A stretch of DNA of 64,000 bases from Parundibacterium terreum (GCF_014636315.1 NZ_BMED01000008.1:180579-244578); one strand, 5' to 3'; counted from the first letter of the stretch, positions 27,505-36,221 are shown. Notes: generated by a model from the letters alone, not told the origin. Translations and numbers: made by a program.

Positions 27505-28766
27505 TACCGATCAAACCGGTTGCCGATTTTGCGGCCACCAGCAGTAGCAATACCAGCAAATCCATAGACAGCGTTGCGCAGGATGTGGTGAGCAATTACC
27601 TGGGCGCAGGCAGCCTGAACCTGACTGCATTGCCGCCGCTATCGCTATACATCCATTTTCCCTGGTGCGTAAAGAAGTGCCCTTACTGCGACTTCAATTC
27701 GCATGAAGTAAAAAGCAGTTTCGACGAAGATGCTTATCTGGCTGCCGTCCGTGCCGATCTGGAACATGCGCTGCCATTGATCTGGGGCCGCAAGATCTAT
27801 ACGGTCTTTATTGGCGGCGGCACGCCCAGCCTGATGTCCGCTGCCGGCCTGGACCGCCTGCTGTCTGACGTGCGCACCTTGCTGCCGCTGGACCTTGACG
27901 CAGAAATCACGATGGAAGCCAACCCCGGCACTTTCGAGACCGACAAGTTCCGTTCCTATCGTGACAGCGGCATCAACCGCCTGTCGATAGGCATACAAAG
28001 CTTTAATTCAGATCACCTGCACGCACTGGGCCGCATCCATAACGGCGATGAGGCAATGAAAGCAGTCGCCATTGCGCAAAAGTATTTCGACAATTTCAAC
28101 CTGGACCTGATGTTTGCGTTGCCGGGCCAGACAATAGAGCAAGCCAGGCAGGATGTGGAAACCGCGATTTCGCTGGCACCACCGCATCTGTCGCTATACC
28201 ACTTGACGCTGGAACCGAATACCTACTTCGCCAAGTATCCTCCGGTGATACCTGACGATGACCTCAGCGCCGAGATGCAGGACCTGATCCAGGGCAAGAT
28301 GCAGGATGCCGGTTACGTGAACTATGAGGTGTCCGCTTATGCCAAGCCTGGCCACGAATCGCGTCACAATCTGAACTACTGGAACTTCGGCGATTACCTC
28401 GGCATCGGTGCGGGCGCGCATTCCAAATTGTCCTTTCCTCACCGTGTGATCAGGCAGGCACGCTACAAGCAACCGAAAGCTTTCATCGACGCGGCAATGC
28501 AGGGCAATGCAGTGCAAGAGTCAGTGGAAATCGGTCGCCATGAAATGGGCTTTGAATTCATGCTGAACGCCCTGCGCCTGAACGAAGGCTTCAACGCCAA
28601 TCTGTTTTATGAACGCACGGGTTTGTTGTTGAACAATATCGAAAAAGAATTATCACTGGCGGAGCAGAAGGGCTTGCTATACCGGGATCATCAAGTGATC
28701 AAGCCTACTGAATTGGGCAAGCGTTTCTTGAATGATCTGCAGCAATTTTTTCTGAAGAGCGAGTAG
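27501..28766 (+). CDS. hemW: HemW, radical SAM heme chaperone
   Basis: 421 residues. A roughly 45-residue N-terminal extension (Ser/Thr-rich) precedes LYIHFPWCVKKCPYCDFNSH, the HemN/HemW iron-sulfur motif (CxxxCxxC) that binds SAM. Other family blocks: IGGGTPSLMS, MEANPGTFE, GINRLSIGIQSF, DLMFALPGQTIEQA, LSLYHLTLEPNT and a C-terminal winged-helix domain. HemW is considered a heme-transfer chaperone rather than the oxygen-independent coproporphyrinogen oxidase that it resembles. It overlaps rdgB by 4 bp. The N-terminal extension may be partly untranslated, but the coupled ATG at 27501 is the only good start. Confidence 0.94.
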   Translation: MIPIKPVADFAATSSSNTSKSIDSVAQDVVSNYLGAGSLNLTALPPLSLYIHFPWCVKKCPYCDFNSHEVKSSFDEDAYLAAVRADLEHALPLIWGRKIYTVFIGGGTPSLMSAAGLDRLLSDVRTLLPLDLDAEITMEANPGTFETDKFRSYRDSGINRLSIGIQSFNSDHLHALGRIHNGDEAMKAVAIAQKYFDNFNLDLMFALPGQTIEQARQDVETAISLAPPHLSLYHLTLEPNTYFAKYPPVIPDDDLSAEMQDLIQGKMQDAGYVNYEVSAYAKPGHESRHNLNYWNFGDYLGIGAGAHSKLSFPHRVIRQARYKQPKAFIDAAMQGNAVQESVEIGRHEMGFEFMLNALRLNEGFNANLFYERTGLLLNNIEKELSLAEQKGLLYRDHQVIKPTELGKRFLNDLQQFFLKSE

Positions 28767-28991
28767 GTGTTGCCGGAATAGTGCTGTAGGCTAAATAGTT
28801 GTCGTACTGCAAGGTGTCGCTAAATCTGCGTAGGAATCTGTGCAATGTGAAATTTTACTGAGCACTTTCACGCAGATTCGTTAATATAGCTCAAGTATTT
28901 CTTCAATTCATGTTGCAATTGACTAATTTTCAACATAACATCCCTGAGCGAAATCCAACGCAATCCGACTCTAAGCCTCACACAAAGATAA

Positions 28992-30200
28992 ATGGATATT
29001 CTAGACTCGACCAGCTCAACGGTACCGGTTGCTGCTCTATTGCCTGTCGTCAATACTAAGCAACAACTAGTCGCCCTCTGTCCCAATTTAAAAGTCGCCT
29101 CCACCGAAGAGGTGCTGCAATTACTGCAGCAATTTAAAGAAATCGATTTCTTCGACAAGCTGGCCGGCGTATCTTTACTGCTCTCCATTTCCGACCCCAT
29201 GCTGTTGCCGCCCGACTTGGAAGGGCGGGTCGCTGCATCGCGCCTGATGTTCTGCATATCGGAACAGAGTTGTTCCAATCCTGAAGTGCAGACCAAGCTC
29301 AAATATCTGCTGAGCCTGGGTTACCGCATCCTGGTTGGCGATCTGGCCTCCAAGACCGAGCTAAGCTGGAACGGTTCCAAGACCGTAGCCATTGATTGCA
29401 GCACCGGCGTTCCGTTTTACGTCAAGCCTTTGCTGAGCGGCCTGAGTGGTGGCCTGCACTGGGCCAAGCAAATCACCAACCCTGCGCAGCTGCAGGATGC
29501 GATAGGCGCCGGCTTCAAAATTTTCTCGGGCGACTATGCGTTTACACCTCCCCCGAAAACCAGCGCTGCAGACAGCGGTGCCCGCGCCCGCTTGTTGAAG
29601 TTGCTGGGCCTGGTCTCACGCGATGCAGAATCGCGCGAACTGGAAGAATTGTTCAAGCAAGATACCAATCTGTCATTCAGTCTGTTCAAGCTGGTCAGCT
29701 CTGCTGCGTTTGCGCAAACGGTGAAAGTCTCCAGCTTCGGCCAAGCCATCAACCTGCTAGGCCGCCGCCAGTTGCAGCGCTGGTTGCAACTGCTGCTGTA
29801 CGCGCGCCAGAATGAGCAGGGCGCAGGCCTCAATCCGCTGATGCCGCGTGCCGCCTTCCGGGCCAGCCTGATGGAATCCGTGTGTCAGAAAAACGGCGGC
29901 AGCAAGGATGAACAGGATGCTGCCTTCATGGTGGGCATGTTCTCTCTGCTGCATGTGTTATTTGGCCAGCCTTTGAACGAGGTACTGCAGCCGCTGAATC
30001 TGACCGAAGAAGTGATGGACGCATTGCTGGACCGCAGGGGGCATCTGGGCGGAATGCTCAGCCTGGTGGAGTCCGCCGACACCGACAAATCTGCCGTGGA
30101 CCTGCAACAGTTGCTGGATACCGGCCTGGATATAGAGGCTTACTATCGCTGCGTGACCAAGGCCTATGAATGGGTCAATCTGGTCTGTCAGGATATGTAA
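28992..30200 (+). CDS. EAL-HDOD domain protein (YuxH-like signalling protein)
   Basis: 402 residues. Residues 1-190 resemble a degenerate EAL domain without the catalytic EAL motif. Residues about 195-395 are an HDOD domain (LLKLLGLVSRDAESRELEEL, then SLFKLVSSAAFAQTVKVSSF, INLLGRRQLQRWLQLLLYAR). This EAL-HDOD architecture is found in c-di-GMP-binding or phosphodiesterase-like regulators such as CdgJ; enzymatic activity is not expected here. It is followed after 2 bp by a PAS-GGDEF-EAL gene, so the two form an operon. A possible role in motility or surface attachment is inferred from the family and the other c-di-GMP genes nearby. Confidence 0.88.
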   Translation: MDILDSTSSTVPVAALLPVVNTKQQLVALCPNLKVASTEEVLQLLQQFKEIDFFDKLAGVSLLLSISDPMLLPPDLEGRVAASRLMFCISEQSCSNPEVQTKLKYLLSLGYRILVGDLASKTELSWNGSKTVAIDCSTGVPFYVKPLLSGLSGGLHWAKQITNPAQLQDAIGAGFKIFSGDYAFTPPPKTSAADSGARARLLKLLGLVSRDAESRELEELFKQDTNLSFSLFKLVSSAAFAQTVKVSSFGQAINLLGRRQLQRWLQLLLYARQNEQGAGLNPLMPRAAFRASLMESVCQKNGGSKDEQDAAFMVGMFSLLHVLFGQPLNEVLQPLNLTEEVMDALLDRRGHLGGMLSLVESADTDKSAVDLQQLLDTGLDIEAYYRCVTKAYEWVNLVCQDM

Positions 30201-30202
30201 CG

Positions 30203-32221
30203 ATGATATCTCGAACGGGAGCGCACGACCTCAATCTCGGCGCAGAACTTGGAGAAGCCATACTTTGTCTGCAGGGCGATGCGCTGGACGCCGCCTTGAG
30301 CCGTATCGCCAGGAATGTACTGGAGAGCCCACAAGGCGGCTATGTCCGCCAATCGCCCAGCCACGACGACGTGCCGCAACTGGTGCGTGCCGTTTTGCCT
30401 GGCACCTTCTACGTGTTGTCCGGCAAAAAGAACGGCTATACCGAGCAGGACCAGGCAAGGCTGGCAGTGCTGACCGATCTTACGGTAAGATTATTCGCCA
30501 CCAAGGCCGAGCTGGGCAAGCGCATGAATGAAACGGCGCAGGTACAATTGCAACAACAGTCACAGATATTGGATCAGATGCAGGAGTCTGTCATTACCAT
30601 GGATCTGGCTGGCTTTATCGTCAGCTGGAATCGCGGCGCCGAAAAACTATTTGGTTACACGGCCAGCGAAGCTATAGGCAAGAACATCCTGTTCCTGTAT
30701 GACGATGAAGAGCTGGATGGCCTGAAACTGTTTGACGTTTTCCTGGAACAGGGCGGCCGCGAAATGGAAGTGCGCCGCCGTAAAAAATCCGGCGAAGTAT
30801 TCTGGGCCAGCCTCACATTGTCGCCGCTGTGCGATGCCAACAAGGAACCGATAGGCATCATCGGTTATCTGCGCGACATCACCGAGCGCAAGCAGGCCGA
30901 AGAGCGTATCAACCACCTGGCCTATTACGACCTGCTGACCGGCCTGCCGAATCGCACGCTGTTCAAGAAACTGGTGGACAAGGCGCTGATACAGTTCCAG
31001 CGTAATTCCACGCTGGGTTCGCTGTTGTTCATCGACCTGAACCGCTTCAAGCCTATCAACGACACACTGGGTCACCACATCGGCGATTTGCTGCTCAAGC
31101 AGGTTGCAGAGCGCCTGCGCCGCACGCTGCGCGACAACGACGTGGTAGCACGCCTGGGTAGCGATGAGTTTGCGATCGCGCTGCTGGAGATCAACCAGCA
31201 CTATCACGCAGGCCTGGTCGCACAAAAACTGCTGGCTGCGTTGGATGAAGAATTCATCATCGAAGGCCATGAGTTGCGCATAGGCGCCAGCATAGGCATC
31301 AGCGTGTATCCGCAAGACGGCCAGGATGCAGACAACCTGATCCGCCGCGCCGACATTGCGATGTTCAAGGCCAAGCGCAGCGGCGAGGGCGTAGGCGGCG
31401 GTTACGTTTTCTATAACCAGGAAATGAACCACACCATCGCCGGCCGTCTGCATATAGAGTCCGCTTTGCGGCGCGCGCTGGAGCGCAAGGAATTTTCGCT
31501 GCTGTACCAGCCCAAGATAGACATCGCCACCGGCAAGATCATCGGTGCGGAAGCATTGCTGCGCTGGCTGCATCCGGAGCGCGGCATGATTTCGCCGGTA
31601 GACTTTATTCCGGTGGCAGAAGAGACCGGCCTGATCCTGCAGATAGATGCCTGGGTGCTGGAAACCGCCTGCGCGCAAGCGCGTAAATGGCGCGACCTGG
31701 GACAGGATGCCTTCCGCGTTGCCGTCAATGTCTCGGCCAAGGAATTCACCAACTCATTGCCGGAACGGGTAGGCGATGTGCTGAGCCGCCACAATATCGC
31801 ACCGCAATGGCTGGAGCTGGAAATCACCGAAAGCATGCTGATGAACAGCGCGCAAGGCGTGCTCGGCATCATGGATGAAATCACCACGCTGGGTGTGACC
31901 CTGTCGCTGGACGATTTCGGCACCGGCTATTCCAGCCTGTCTTACCTGAAGCGCTTCCCCATAGACACGCTGAAGATAGACCGCTCCTTTATCCAGGGCA
32001 TACCGGAAGACGTGAACGACTGCGCGATCGCCAGCGCCATCATCAGCATGGCCAAGCAACTGAAGCACAGGGTCATTGCAGAAGGTGTGGAAAGCCAGGA
32101 GCAGCTCAATTTCCTGAAAAACGCCGGCTGCGACGAAGTGCAGGGCTACATGTTCTCGCACCCGGTCAGCGCTGCGAAGTTTGAGGAAATGCTGGTCAAG
32201 GATTATCGTTTTGCACTCTAG
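30203..32221 (+). CDS. PAS-GGDEF-EAL c-di-GMP metabolising protein
   Basis: 672 residues. The start is taken at 30203, two bases after the previous stop; the longer frame from 30170 overlaps the neighbouring gene. Domains: a GAF-like N-terminus (to about 110), PAS with PAC (about 115-235; MDLAGFIVSWNRGAEKLFGY, GIIGYLRDITERK), GGDEF (about 240-400) and EAL (about 415-665). The GGDEF site reads GSDEF, a deviation in the second residue; the I-site RDND is present. The EAL domain has GAEALLRW and DDFGTGYSSLSYLKRFP with intact catalytic residues, so net phosphodiesterase activity is more likely. Cytoplasmic. Confidence 0.92.
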   Translation: MISRTGAHDLNLGAELGEAILCLQGDALDAALSRIARNVLESPQGGYVRQSPSHDDVPQLVRAVLPGTFYVLSGKKNGYTEQDQARLAVLTDLTVRLFATKAELGKRMNETAQVQLQQQSQILDQMQESVITMDLAGFIVSWNRGAEKLFGYTASEAIGKNILFLYDDEELDGLKLFDVFLEQGGREMEVRRRKKSGEVFWASLTLSPLCDANKEPIGIIGYLRDITERKQAEERINHLAYYDLLTGLPNRTLFKKLVDKALIQFQRNSTLGSLLFIDLNRFKPINDTLGHHIGDLLLKQVAERLRRTLRDNDVVARLGSDEFAIALLEINQHYHAGLVAQKLLAALDEEFIIEGHELRIGASIGISVYPQDGQDADNLIRRADIAMFKAKRSGEGVGGGYVFYNQEMNHTIAGRLHIESALRRALERKEFSLLYQPKIDIATGKIIGAEALLRWLHPERGMISPVDFIPVAEETGLILQIDAWVLETACAQARKWRDLGQDAFRVAVNVSAKEFTNSLPERVGDVLSRHNIAPQWLELEITESMLMNSAQGVLGIMDEITTLGVTLSLDDFGTGYSSLSYLKRFPIDTLKIDRSFIQGIPEDVNDCAIASAIISMAKQLKHRVIAEGVESQEQLNFLKNAGCDEVQGYMFSHPVSAAKFEEMLVKDYRFAL

Positions 32222-32325
32222 TCGCAGAGTCCAGGATTGTAATTCCTGTTGTCTTGGATCCTAGTCAAAGAATAGAGAAGCACAAATCTCGGTCTAAAAA
32301 ATGCGCGGAAGTATTAAATCTGCAG

Positions 32326-32331
32326 TATAAT
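32326..32331 (+). promoter_or_regulatory. -10 hexamer of the tRNA-Ser promoter
   Basis: A perfect TATAAT lies 54 bases upstream of the tRNA 5' end, giving a leader of about 48 nt before processing by RNase P. No strong -35 was found at 16-18 bp; the sequence there is weak. The assignment rests on the -10 and position only. Confidence 0.45.
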
Positions 32332-32384
32332 CATGGGCTCGGAAGTTAGGCGCAATTGAAAATATTGCATCTGGTAACCGAAAA

Positions 32385-32474
32385 GGAAGTGTGGCCGAGT
32401 GGTTGAAGGCACCAGTCTTGAAAACTGGCGACGGTGTGAGCCGTTCGTGAGTTCGAATCTCACCGCTTCCGCCA
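32385..32474 (+). tRNA. tRNA-Ser (anticodon UGA)
   Basis: 90 nt including the encoded GCCA end. Acceptor GGAAGTG pairs with CGCTTCC. The D-arm is TGGCCGAGTGGTTGAAGGC, the anticodon arm CCAGTCTTGAAAACTGG has TGA in the loop, the long variable arm typical of tRNA-Ser is CGACGGTGTGAGCCGTTCG, and the T-arm has GTTCGAATC. The 3' 58 bases, from CTTGAAAAC in the anticodon loop, lie inside the 59-bp direct repeat of the prophage. This reconstituted gene therefore gets its 3' half and its terminator from the element, while the original 3' half lies at 47720-47778. Confidence 0.97.
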
Positions 32475-32475
32475 A
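32417..32475 (+). repeat. attL: 59-bp direct repeat, tRNA-Ser 3' half
   Basis: 59 bases from the anticodon loop (CTTGAAAAC) to one base past the encoded CCA are identical to 47720-47778. A tyrosine recombinase lies inside the interval, so these are the attachment sites of the integrated element. Confidence 0.95.
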
Positions 32476-32487
32476 GTATTCTTAATT

Positions 32488-32515
32488 AAGCCCTTGATTA
32501 TCAAGGGCTTTTTTT
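32488..32515 (+). terminator. Terminator after tRNA-Ser (element-derived copy)
   Basis: AAGCCCTTGA and TCAAGGGCTT pair around TTA, followed by a T-run to 32515. The loop differs by one base from the hairpin after attR (47791). Since it lies inside the element, it must have come with the phage and replaces the chromosomal terminator displaced to the right end. Confidence 0.93.
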
Positions 32516-32561
32516 GTGTCCCGCGTATTGCTTCGATAGCGATAGTGCCATGCCTAACCGC

Positions 32562-32612
32562 TGTAGTACAGGCTAGTTGCGGAGATGATCTCCGCAACTA
32601 GCCTGTACTACA
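32562..32612. repeat. Perfect 25-bp-arm palindrome just inside attL
   Basis: Bases 32562-32586 and 32588-32612 are exact reverse complements around a single central G. The outer parts read TGTAGTACAGGC and GCCTGTACTACA, the inner part GTTGCGGAGAT and ATCTCCGCAAC. It lies between the tRNA terminator and the first cargo gene. No T-run follows. Related half-motifs occur near the right end (47605, 47628, 47666). Confidence 0.9.
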
Positions 32613-32752
32613 TCTAATAGTTATTTGCTCAATGAAATTTTGGTAACACGAATAATTGTAGATTCGGCTGCAGGTAAGTATAATCGTTGCATTTGAGCTA
32701 ACGTTAGTGGTTGCAAAACTAAAATAAAATCGTAGGGCAACAGAGCCTAAAT

Positions 32753-34078
32753 ATGATCTCGAATGAAGCCGACCTGTTATTATCAAATAAACGTTTGCGT
32801 AAGGCTAAGCGCCGCAAAAATCGGTTCGCAAGAAGACTGCGTATAGAAGCGAAGCTTGCCAGCAGACACCGGACTCGATTTGGGGATCGTTCGGTAATCA
32901 TCAGGATGCTGGCTCAAGCGAATAGACACAAAGTTCCGGACCTCGGAAAATCAGTCGATATTGTTGTTCCGCCGGTTTTTTCGATCATTGAAGATCCGAC
33001 AACGGCCATTCAGTTGGTGGAGAAATTTGCTAAGGTCGTACGCATGTATCGTGTGCGCTCTATTCGGATCGATCAGTCGGCACTTGAACAGTATGACCTA
33101 GCTGCAAATGCATTGCTTGATTTGGTTGCAACCGAAATTGTTGTAGAGGGCAGGTATAGAGACAGCAAGGTGGGCTTTTCGGGGGCATATCCTAAAAATG
33201 AATCGATAAAACGCTTTATTCGATCCATGGGGATCATCAAACATCTCTCGGTAAAACATGAAGGGCCTTCCGATAATGAAGTCGCAAAATTACGTCGTTT
33301 CGATAAAAGAAACCGTCATTACCATGTAAAAGCGGATCCGACTAAATCTGATTTTAAATCGCGAACAGTTCAAGGATTTGTCGATCACGTCGATACCTGT
33401 TTAGGTGATCATAGGCGAGCGCTGACTCCAAGGGCAAGACATAAGCTTTGTGAATATATCGGTGAGATTCTGGGAAATGCCGAGGAGCATCCGGGATTTG
33501 TAGATTGGACTATTCAAGGGTACCTTGATAATTCACTTGAAGATCCAATATGTGAGATAGCGATATTTAACTTTGGAAAATCAATCGCGGAAACACTGAA
33601 AGCGCTTCCAAGCGGTAGTTATACCCGGCAGCAGATTGATCCTTACCTTAAACTGCATCATGGGATGAGCCTGTTTACGCCTAATTGGCGGCAAACCGAT
33701 TTATTGACATTAGTTGCGCTTCAGGGGCACGTGAGCTCGAAAAATAATTCAAAAGATGATACCCGAGGTCAAGGTACGGGAGATTTGATTGAGTTTTTTC
33801 AAAAGGTTCACGAGGAGTGCGCTGCTGACAGCCCAATTAAAGCGAAGATGGCAATCGTGTCCGGTGAAACATACATTTTGTTTGACGGGACATACAAAAT
33901 GCGTGAAAGTGGGGGACGTGGTAAAGTTATAGCGTTTAATGTCTCCAATGATCTTTATAGCAAGCCTGATCCTAGATATGTGAAGCCTCTCGGCTTACAT
34001 TTTCCGGGGACAATTATTAGCATCCGCTTTCCGCTAAGCACTACAAGTACAGTTGCTTTGGCCGGAGATAAGACATGA
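32753..34078 (+). CDS. GHKL-type ATPase, first gene of prophage cargo cassette
   Basis: 441 residues. The N-terminus (1-60) is very basic (NKRLRKAKRRKNRFARRLR). The region around 60-200 is not recognised. A GHKL/histidine-kinase-like ATPase domain follows: N-box in EILGNAEEH (the Asn that holds Mg), a G1-like FNFGKSI in which the usual Asp is Asn, and a G2-like box RGQGTGDLIEF. No phospho-acceptor His domain or membrane segment is seen, so it is not a classical sensor kinase. Its stop overlaps the next start (ATGA), coupling it to a DUF4325-like partner. ATPases of this type paired with STAS-like proteins recur in mobile elements. Function is unknown; defence is inferred from position. Confidence 0.75.
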   Translation: MISNEADLLLSNKRLRKAKRRKNRFARRLRIEAKLASRHRTRFGDRSVIIRMLAQANRHKVPDLGKSVDIVVPPVFSIIEDPTTAIQLVEKFAKVVRMYRVRSIRIDQSALEQYDLAANALLDLVATEIVVEGRYRDSKVGFSGAYPKNESIKRFIRSMGIIKHLSVKHEGPSDNEVAKLRRFDKRNRHYHVKADPTKSDFKSRTVQGFVDHVDTCLGDHRRALTPRARHKLCEYIGEILGNAEEHPGFVDWTIQGYLDNSLEDPICEIAIFNFGKSIAETLKALPSGSYTRQQIDPYLKLHHGMSLFTPNWRQTDLLTLVALQGHVSSKNNSKDDTRGQGTGDLIEFFQKVHEECAADSPIKAKMAIVSGETYILFDGTYKMRESGGRGKVIAFNVSNDLYSKPDPRYVKPLGLHFPGTIISIRFPLSTTSTVALAGDKT

Positions 34079-34398
34079 GTGATACCGTGATTATTGATTT
34101 TGGTAAGTTTGAAGGACCCGTATTTACTGGGCGGCCTCGTGGTGAATTGCTGCGTAAGTCGCTTAATGTAGATGGTTTTGACGACAACAACATCCTTGTG
34201 GAAGTAAAAATTCCAGATTCTACATATTCTATAAGTAGTTCCTTTATCTTGGGACTGTTTGGAAAGAGTGTAGTGAAGGCAGGTAGTAAACAGGCTTTTT
34301 ACAATAAATATCACTTCGAAACCAATGGTCTATTCCGAGAAGTCATTGACAGCTGTGTTGCCAGAGCTCTTCAGGATAAAAATATTTTTTCTAGCTAA
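34075..34398 (+). CDS. STAS-like DUF4325 protein, second gene of cargo cassette
   Basis: 107 residues, compact alpha/beta. The segment STYSISSSFILGLFGKSVVKAG matches the DUF4325/STAS-like signature (serine-rich loop followed by FxxGLFG), shown here in abbreviated form, and the N-terminus DTVIIDFGKFEGPVFTGR forms the first strand. STAS folds bind partner ATPases or nucleotides, as in anti-sigma antagonist systems; the ATPase immediately upstream, overlapping by 4 bp, is the obvious partner. It overlaps the third gene by about 45-75 bp. The domain call is from pattern recognition and should be taken as probable. Confidence 0.7.
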   Translation: MSDTVIIDFGKFEGPVFTGRPRGELLRKSLNVDGFDDNNILVEVKIPDSTYSISSSFILGLFGKSVVKAGSKQAFYNKYHFETNGLFREVIDSCVARALQDKNIFSS

Positions 34399-35143
34399 TT
34401 TACTTTGTGCGAGTAATGCTTTTGCGCTCGCTGAAAAAGAACCAGAGAAAGTTACCGTTTGGGGGGCGTCTGTTATTGTTCGCCCCTCCTCTTCTGCAGA
34501 TGTTGGACAGCCAAATCCCTCAAATCCTGAAGCTCCGCAATTTAATGGATCTCATTTTTCACTGACATCATCTCAAGAGAAATTGATTGATCAATTTCTT
34601 GAGAACTCACTGAAACCACCTGAAGTAACCTGGGATAAGATTTTTTCAGTTGGCACCGGAACATTGGCACTGATCGTATCTATAAGTCTCGGTATTTACA
34701 CTAAAAGAAAAGACTCTCGCGCCCGTAAGCATTCTATTGAGGATGATTATTGGCTTCGGAAAGTTATTGGCCCAATTGCGATCGAACCGCTATTGAAAAC
34801 TGTAGTCGAAATGACTGCAGCGGTTCCTGCTCCATTCGGTGATGCGAACTTTGATCAGTCGAAAATTACTCCATTTCTCGATTCGTACAAAAGCAAAGTC
34901 CTAGAGTTGAGTTTGGGATTGTCGGCACTCTCCCTGATTGATCAGGGCCTTGCAAAAACTGCTAGGGAAGGCCTTGATAAGATCGAAGATTTGCTAATTG
35001 AGTATTGTGCAGCGAATGAATTGGGGATAAATCGTGAGGACGATACTAAGCCGGGGGACAAAGCTATGTTTCTTGGGCAAGTACGTACAGAGGTTTTAGA
35101 AATTCTTCAGCAAATTAAATTGTTTCAATCGAAATTAGCATAG
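34325..35143 (+). CDS. Exported/membrane-anchored protein, third gene of cargo cassette
   Basis: 272 residues from the ATG at 34325. A GTG at 34355 is an alternative that leaves a tighter signal peptide (LFRIKIFFLANLLCASNAFA, cleavage after ALA). A second hydrophobic segment (about residues 107-127, VGTGTLALIVSISLGIYTKR) is a transmembrane helix followed by a basic stop-transfer KRKDSRARK. The C-terminal 140 residues are helical and probably cytoplasmic. No catalytic motif is recognised. It overlaps the STAS-like gene by 74 bp or less, so the three genes are one unit. It could be the membrane effector or sensor; this is inference. Confidence 0.65.
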   Translation: MVYSEKSLTAVLPELFRIKIFFLANLLCASNAFALAEKEPEKVTVWGASVIVRPSSSADVGQPNPSNPEAPQFNGSHFSLTSSQEKLIDQFLENSLKPPEVTWDKIFSVGTGTLALIVSISLGIYTKRKDSRARKHSIEDDYWLRKVIGPIAIEPLLKTVVEMTAAVPAPFGDANFDQSKITPFLDSYKSKVLELSLGLSALSLIDQGLAKTAREGLDKIEDLLIEYCAANELGINREDDTKPGDKAMFLGQVRTEVLEILQQIKLFQSKLA

Positions 35144-35151
35144 TAAAGCTG

Positions 35152-36210
35152 TTATTTTGTCGGCTTTACTTTCTCGCCAACGCGCCTATAAACAATCTTC
35201 GTAATTTCCTCTTTTGTATGCCCCAGCAATCTGCTGGCATCTGTTAGATCGTCAATCTCACTCGCTGCCTTTGGCCGAATATCTCGGAATTGGAATGCTC
35301 TAATTCTGGGTGCTAATAGCGTGTCGCCGGCGATTTCTGCGATGTCTGCGGCTGTCTTCCTAGCTTTGACAAACCGATCCCTCAGCATCTTTTTCGTCAA
35401 ATGCCGTCCCTTAGGCGTGGCGATCAAGTGCATGCTTTTTACCTTCCGGGACCGTCCGCGAATCTCAGTCAATTTCTCACTCAAAAGAGATTTTTCTCCA
35501 TTGCTTTCGAGAAGAATTCTTAAGATTTTATTGCTCTTATTTTGCTTCACATGCAGTGACTCGGGCTTGACGTCGTGCTCAGTCATCTTGAGAACGTCGG
35601 CCGGCCGCTGGCCTGTCAGGTAGTTGATGTCCATGGCATCGCGCAGTTCTTCGCAAGCGACCGCGTAGACGGCTTCCCAGACTTCTGGATCCGCATAATA
35701 GTCGCGCGGGATCTCCTTGTTTTTTTTCACGCCAGTGGTAGGGTTTTCCTTGGTGGTGTAGCCCCACTCACGCGCATGATTGTAGATGTGAGAAAGCAGA
35801 GAAATTTCTCTGTTAGCGCGGACTTTCGCAGTACGGCGATCGCGGTATTGGGCGATAACGTAAGGGGTGATGGCATCGATTGGGGCGTCATTAAACGCTA
35901 TGCGCAGCTGCTTCAATGCGCCAAGGTTTTCGCTCTGAGTATTGATGCCTTTTTTCGGAATGATTTGTGCCTCATATCGATCAAAGATGGTTTTCATCAT
36001 GCGTGTGTCAGGCGGAGGTTCCTTGCATTCCAGTTCTGCCCATTTTCGCTTCGCTTCATTGAGGTCTGTTCCGAGAGGAATTTCTTGACGGTCGCCATTG
36101 TCATCGCGCCCATTGTAGTAATAGGCAATCCACACCTTGCCGGACTTAAGTATTTTTGTCCGACGAAGCATTCTTGGCGGCAAGTCTCTGCCTGTGGATT
36201 TGGGCTTCAT
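35152..36210 (-). CDS. int: Prophage tyrosine recombinase (integrase)
   Basis: 352 residues. There is an N-terminal arm-binding region (VWIAYYYNGRDDNGDRQEIP), a SAM-like core-binding domain (about 75-165) and a catalytic domain. Catalytic residues: Arg in TGQRPADVLKM, the second Arg box FRDIRPKAASE (the usual first His is Arg, as in many phage integrases), LGHT box and nucleophile Tyr in KIVYRRVGEKV near the C-terminus. It should integrate and excise at the tRNA-Ser attachment sites. Transcribed toward attL, it is the last gene of a minus-strand early operon. It looks complete, so mobilisation of the remnant may still be possible. Confidence 0.95.
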   Translation of the reverse strand: MKPKSTGRDLPPRMLRRTKILKSGKVWIAYYYNGRDDNGDRQEIPLGTDLNEAKRKWAELECKEPPPDTRMMKTIFDRYEAQIIPKKGINTQSENLGALKQLRIAFNDAPIDAITPYVIAQYRDRRTAKVRANREISLLSHIYNHAREWGYTTKENPTTGVKKNKEIPRDYYADPEVWEAVYAVACEELRDAMDINYLTGQRPADVLKMTEHDVKPESLHVKQNKSNKILRILLESNGEKSLLSEKLTEIRGRSRKVKSMHLIATPKGRHLTKKMLRDRFVKARKTAADIAEIAGDTLLAPRIRAFQFRDIRPKAASEIDDLTDASRLLGHTKEEITKIVYRRVGEKVKPTK

Positions 36211-36221
36211 GATTAGATAGC

